DNA from: Eubacteriales Family XIII. Incertae Sedis bacterium
Lineage (GTDB): Bacteria > Bacillota > Clostridia > Peptostreptococcales > Anaerovoracaceae
Reading direction: 5' to 3'
Assembly (NCBI GenBank): GCA_031254995.1
Contig: JAIRTJ010000159.1
Span: 1 to 6,637, forward strand
DNA length: 6,637 nucleotides
Position numbers and translations under genes: made by a program. The notes beneath the pieces were generated by a model. That model was given only the letters and a program-made list of their open reading frames with translations. It ran no database searches and was not told the DNA's origin. Position 1 is the first letter of the stretch. Each line of letters begins with the position of its first letter. Below, piece after piece: positions 5,610 through 6,637 of the stretch.

Positions 5610-6281
5610 TCATTCCGCGCGGTCATTCGCGACGATGCGCGCCACGCGGCCATGCTCCAATACGACGGTTCGCTGCGTCTGCTGCGCGACCTCCGGATCG
5701 TGCGTAACGACGATGATGGTGATCCCCTCGTCGTGCAGTTGCCTGAATATATCCAACACGATTCCCTCATTGACCTCATCCAAATTTCCCGTCGGCTCAT
5801 CGGCGAGCACGAGCATGGGATAGTTGATCAAGGCGCGCGCGATGCAGACTCTTTGCTGCTCCCCTCCGGAGAGTTGGGCGGGCAAATGCTTTGCGCGAGC
5901 CAAAAGCCCCACCCGATCCAAGGCCTGCAAGGCTTCCTTTTCATCCGGCATGCTGTGATAATACTGAGCGACCATGATGTTCTCCAAAGCCGTCAGATAG
6001 TTGATCAAATGAAACTGCTGAAAGATCAGACCGATCTTATCGCGGCGAATCGTTGTCAGATTGCGCGCGCTTTCCGCCGAAATATCGACGCCGTCGAGGA
6101 CGACGCGCCCCTCGGTGGGTTTGTCCATGCACCCGATGATGTTCATCATCGTCGTTTTCCCGGATCCGGACGGTCCCATGATCGCAATCCATTCGCCCTG
6201 CTCGACGAACAGATCGACATGTTTCAATGCGTTGACGTTGCCGTAAATTTTGGATATTCCCTTTGCTTCCAACAGACTCAT
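5610..6281 (-). CDS. ABC transporter ATP-binding protein, MacB/LolD type
   Basis: A complete 223-residue cytoplasmic ATPase that would power the FtsX-type permease encoded just upstream. All motifs are intact: Walker A GPSGSGKT (36-43), Q-loop FQQF with Q88, signature LSGGEQQR (137-144), Walker B LVLADE with catalytic E162, D-loop NLD (166-168), and switch H194 in VVTHD. The EPTGNLD sequence and size are typical of the MacB/LolD/FtsE branch, which works with FtsX-fold permeases by mechanotransmission rather than classical transport. AGGAGG (6294-6299) lies 12 bases before the ATG, a little further than ideal. It sits 41 bases after the permease and 34 before the lipoprotein start, so the three are probably co-transcribed. 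The substrate is not readable from the ATPase. Confidence 0.95.
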   Translation of the reverse strand: MSLLEAKGISKIYGNVNALKHVDLFVEQGEWIAIMGPSGSGKTTMMNIIGCMDKPTEGRVVLDGVDISAESARNLTTIRRDKIGLIFQQFHLINYLTALENIMVAQYYHSMPDEKEALQALDRVGLLARAKHLPAQLSGGEQQRVCIARALINYPMLVLADEPTGNLDEVNEGIVLDIFRQLHDEGITIIVVTHDPEVAQQTQRTVVLEHGRVARIVANDRAE

Positions 6282-6293
6282 GACTCGATGTGC

Positions 6294-6299
6294 CCTCCT
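6294..6299 (-). promoter_or_regulatory. ribosome binding site of the ABC ATPase gene
   Basis: AGGAGG on the minus strand, 12 bases before the ATG at 6279-6281. The spacing is long, but no in-frame start lies closer. Confidence 0.6.
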
Positions 6300-6322
6300 G
6301 TGATTTTCCTGTGTCCGCGCCC

Positions 6323-6637
6323 TTATTCGCCGCGCAATACGATGGCCGGATCGACGTCAGTCGCCCGTCTGACCGGGATCAAACATGCCAGACCCGTAAT
6401 GAGGACGGATACGACTAGGGTCGCCGGCGCCAACGCCGCCTGGAAATGGACGGAACGACTGAACACGTTGATGCCGATGATCTGCGCGAAACCGAATCCG
6501 AGAATCACGCCCAATGCGCCGCCCAAACAACCCAAAAAAAGACCCTCGCCCAAGAACTCCGCGACGATGCTTCTGTCCGAAGCGCCCAACGCCTTCCTCA
6601 GACCGATTTCCTTGCGACGCTCGGCGACCACCGCCAT
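6323..6637 (-). CDS. MacB/FtsX-type ABC transporter permease, partial (N-terminus beyond right edge)
   Basis: The last 105 or so codons of a membrane permease. The sequence opens with AVVAERRKEIGLRKALGAS, the conserved cytoplasmic coupling segment found before the last two membrane helices of FtsX-fold permeases. Two hydrophobic segments follow (about residues 27-54, GEGLFLGCLGGALGVILGFG, and 70-87, ATLVVSVLITGLACLIP), and the C-terminus RRATDVDPAIVLRGE is typical of the family. The ATG at the window edge is almost certainly an internal methionine, because family members have a long N-terminal part with one helix and an extracytoplasmic domain. It is expected to pair with the ATPase 41 bases downstream. 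Possible roles in this fold include export, lipoprotein handling and the accessory permeases of iron-uptake clusters. Confidence 0.92.
   Translation of the reverse strand: MAVVAERRKEIGLRKALGASDRSIVAEFLGEGLFLGCLGGALGVILGFGFAQIIGINVFSRSVHFQAALAPATLVVSVLITGLACLIPVRRATDVDPAIVLRGE

Noticed and set aside
5576..5800. N-terminal extension of the lipoprotein frame by 75 codons
   Set aside because: The extra part is antisense-free but out of frame within the ATPase gene, has no domain, and would bury the signal peptide. AAGGAG at 5583-5588 marks the ATG at 5573-5575 as the start.

Overview
The window is a compact, gene-dense stretch with a moderately high G+C content. Every gene I can support is read on the minus strand, so the genes are described here from the right end to the left. 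The gene set suggests an anaerobic or microaerophilic low-G+C-type Gram-positive relative (Bacillota, Clostridia-like, probably not a cultured model species). It includes a class A flavodiiron protein, an HI0933/BaiN-type flavoprotein, phosphopentomutase, a DtxR/MntR-type regulator and a lipoprotein with a covalent-FMN motif. Strong Shine-Dalgarno sites (AGGAGG, AAGGAG, AAAGGA) fit this. The assignment is inferred from gene content and not from any phylogenetic marker.

Right block (6637 to 4755): the C-terminal end of a MacB/FtsX-type ABC permease, a LolD/MacB-type ABC ATPase, a small lipoprotein with an FMN-binding domain, and a short DtxR-family metalloregulator whose ATG overlaps the lipoprotein stop by one base. 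The tight spacing suggests a single operon. An ABC export-type pair, a flavinylated surface protein and a metal sensor together resemble the accessory part of bacterial FTR1/P19-type iron uptake clusters, but the defining permease would lie beyond the window.

Middle block (4754 to 2034): a 180-base intergenic stretch carries an extended -10 promoter, a PerR/Fur-like 7-1-7 palindrome over that -10, and a leader that can fold in two competing ways. It leads into a TrzA/MtaD-type amidohydrolase (probable nucleoside or related aminohydrolase) and deoB (phosphopentomutase). These two likely work in nucleoside salvage: deamination of a purine nucleoside-like compound, and interconversion of (deoxy)ribose 1- and 5-phosphates.

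Left block (2033 to 1): a 127-base intergenic stretch has a good sigma-A-type promoter, a small dyad over its -10, and a separate perfect 7-bp inverted repeat over its -35. It drives a complete flavodiiron protein (O2 and/or NO reduction), followed with a 26-base overlap by a HI0933/BaiN-type FAD oxidoreductase that runs off the left edge. No RNA genes, mobile elements or CRISPR arrays were seen, and no gene-free stretch exceeds 300 bases. No single element here is clearly a new system. The most promising leads are the flavin/metal operon on the right and the regulatory DNA before the amidohydrolase.
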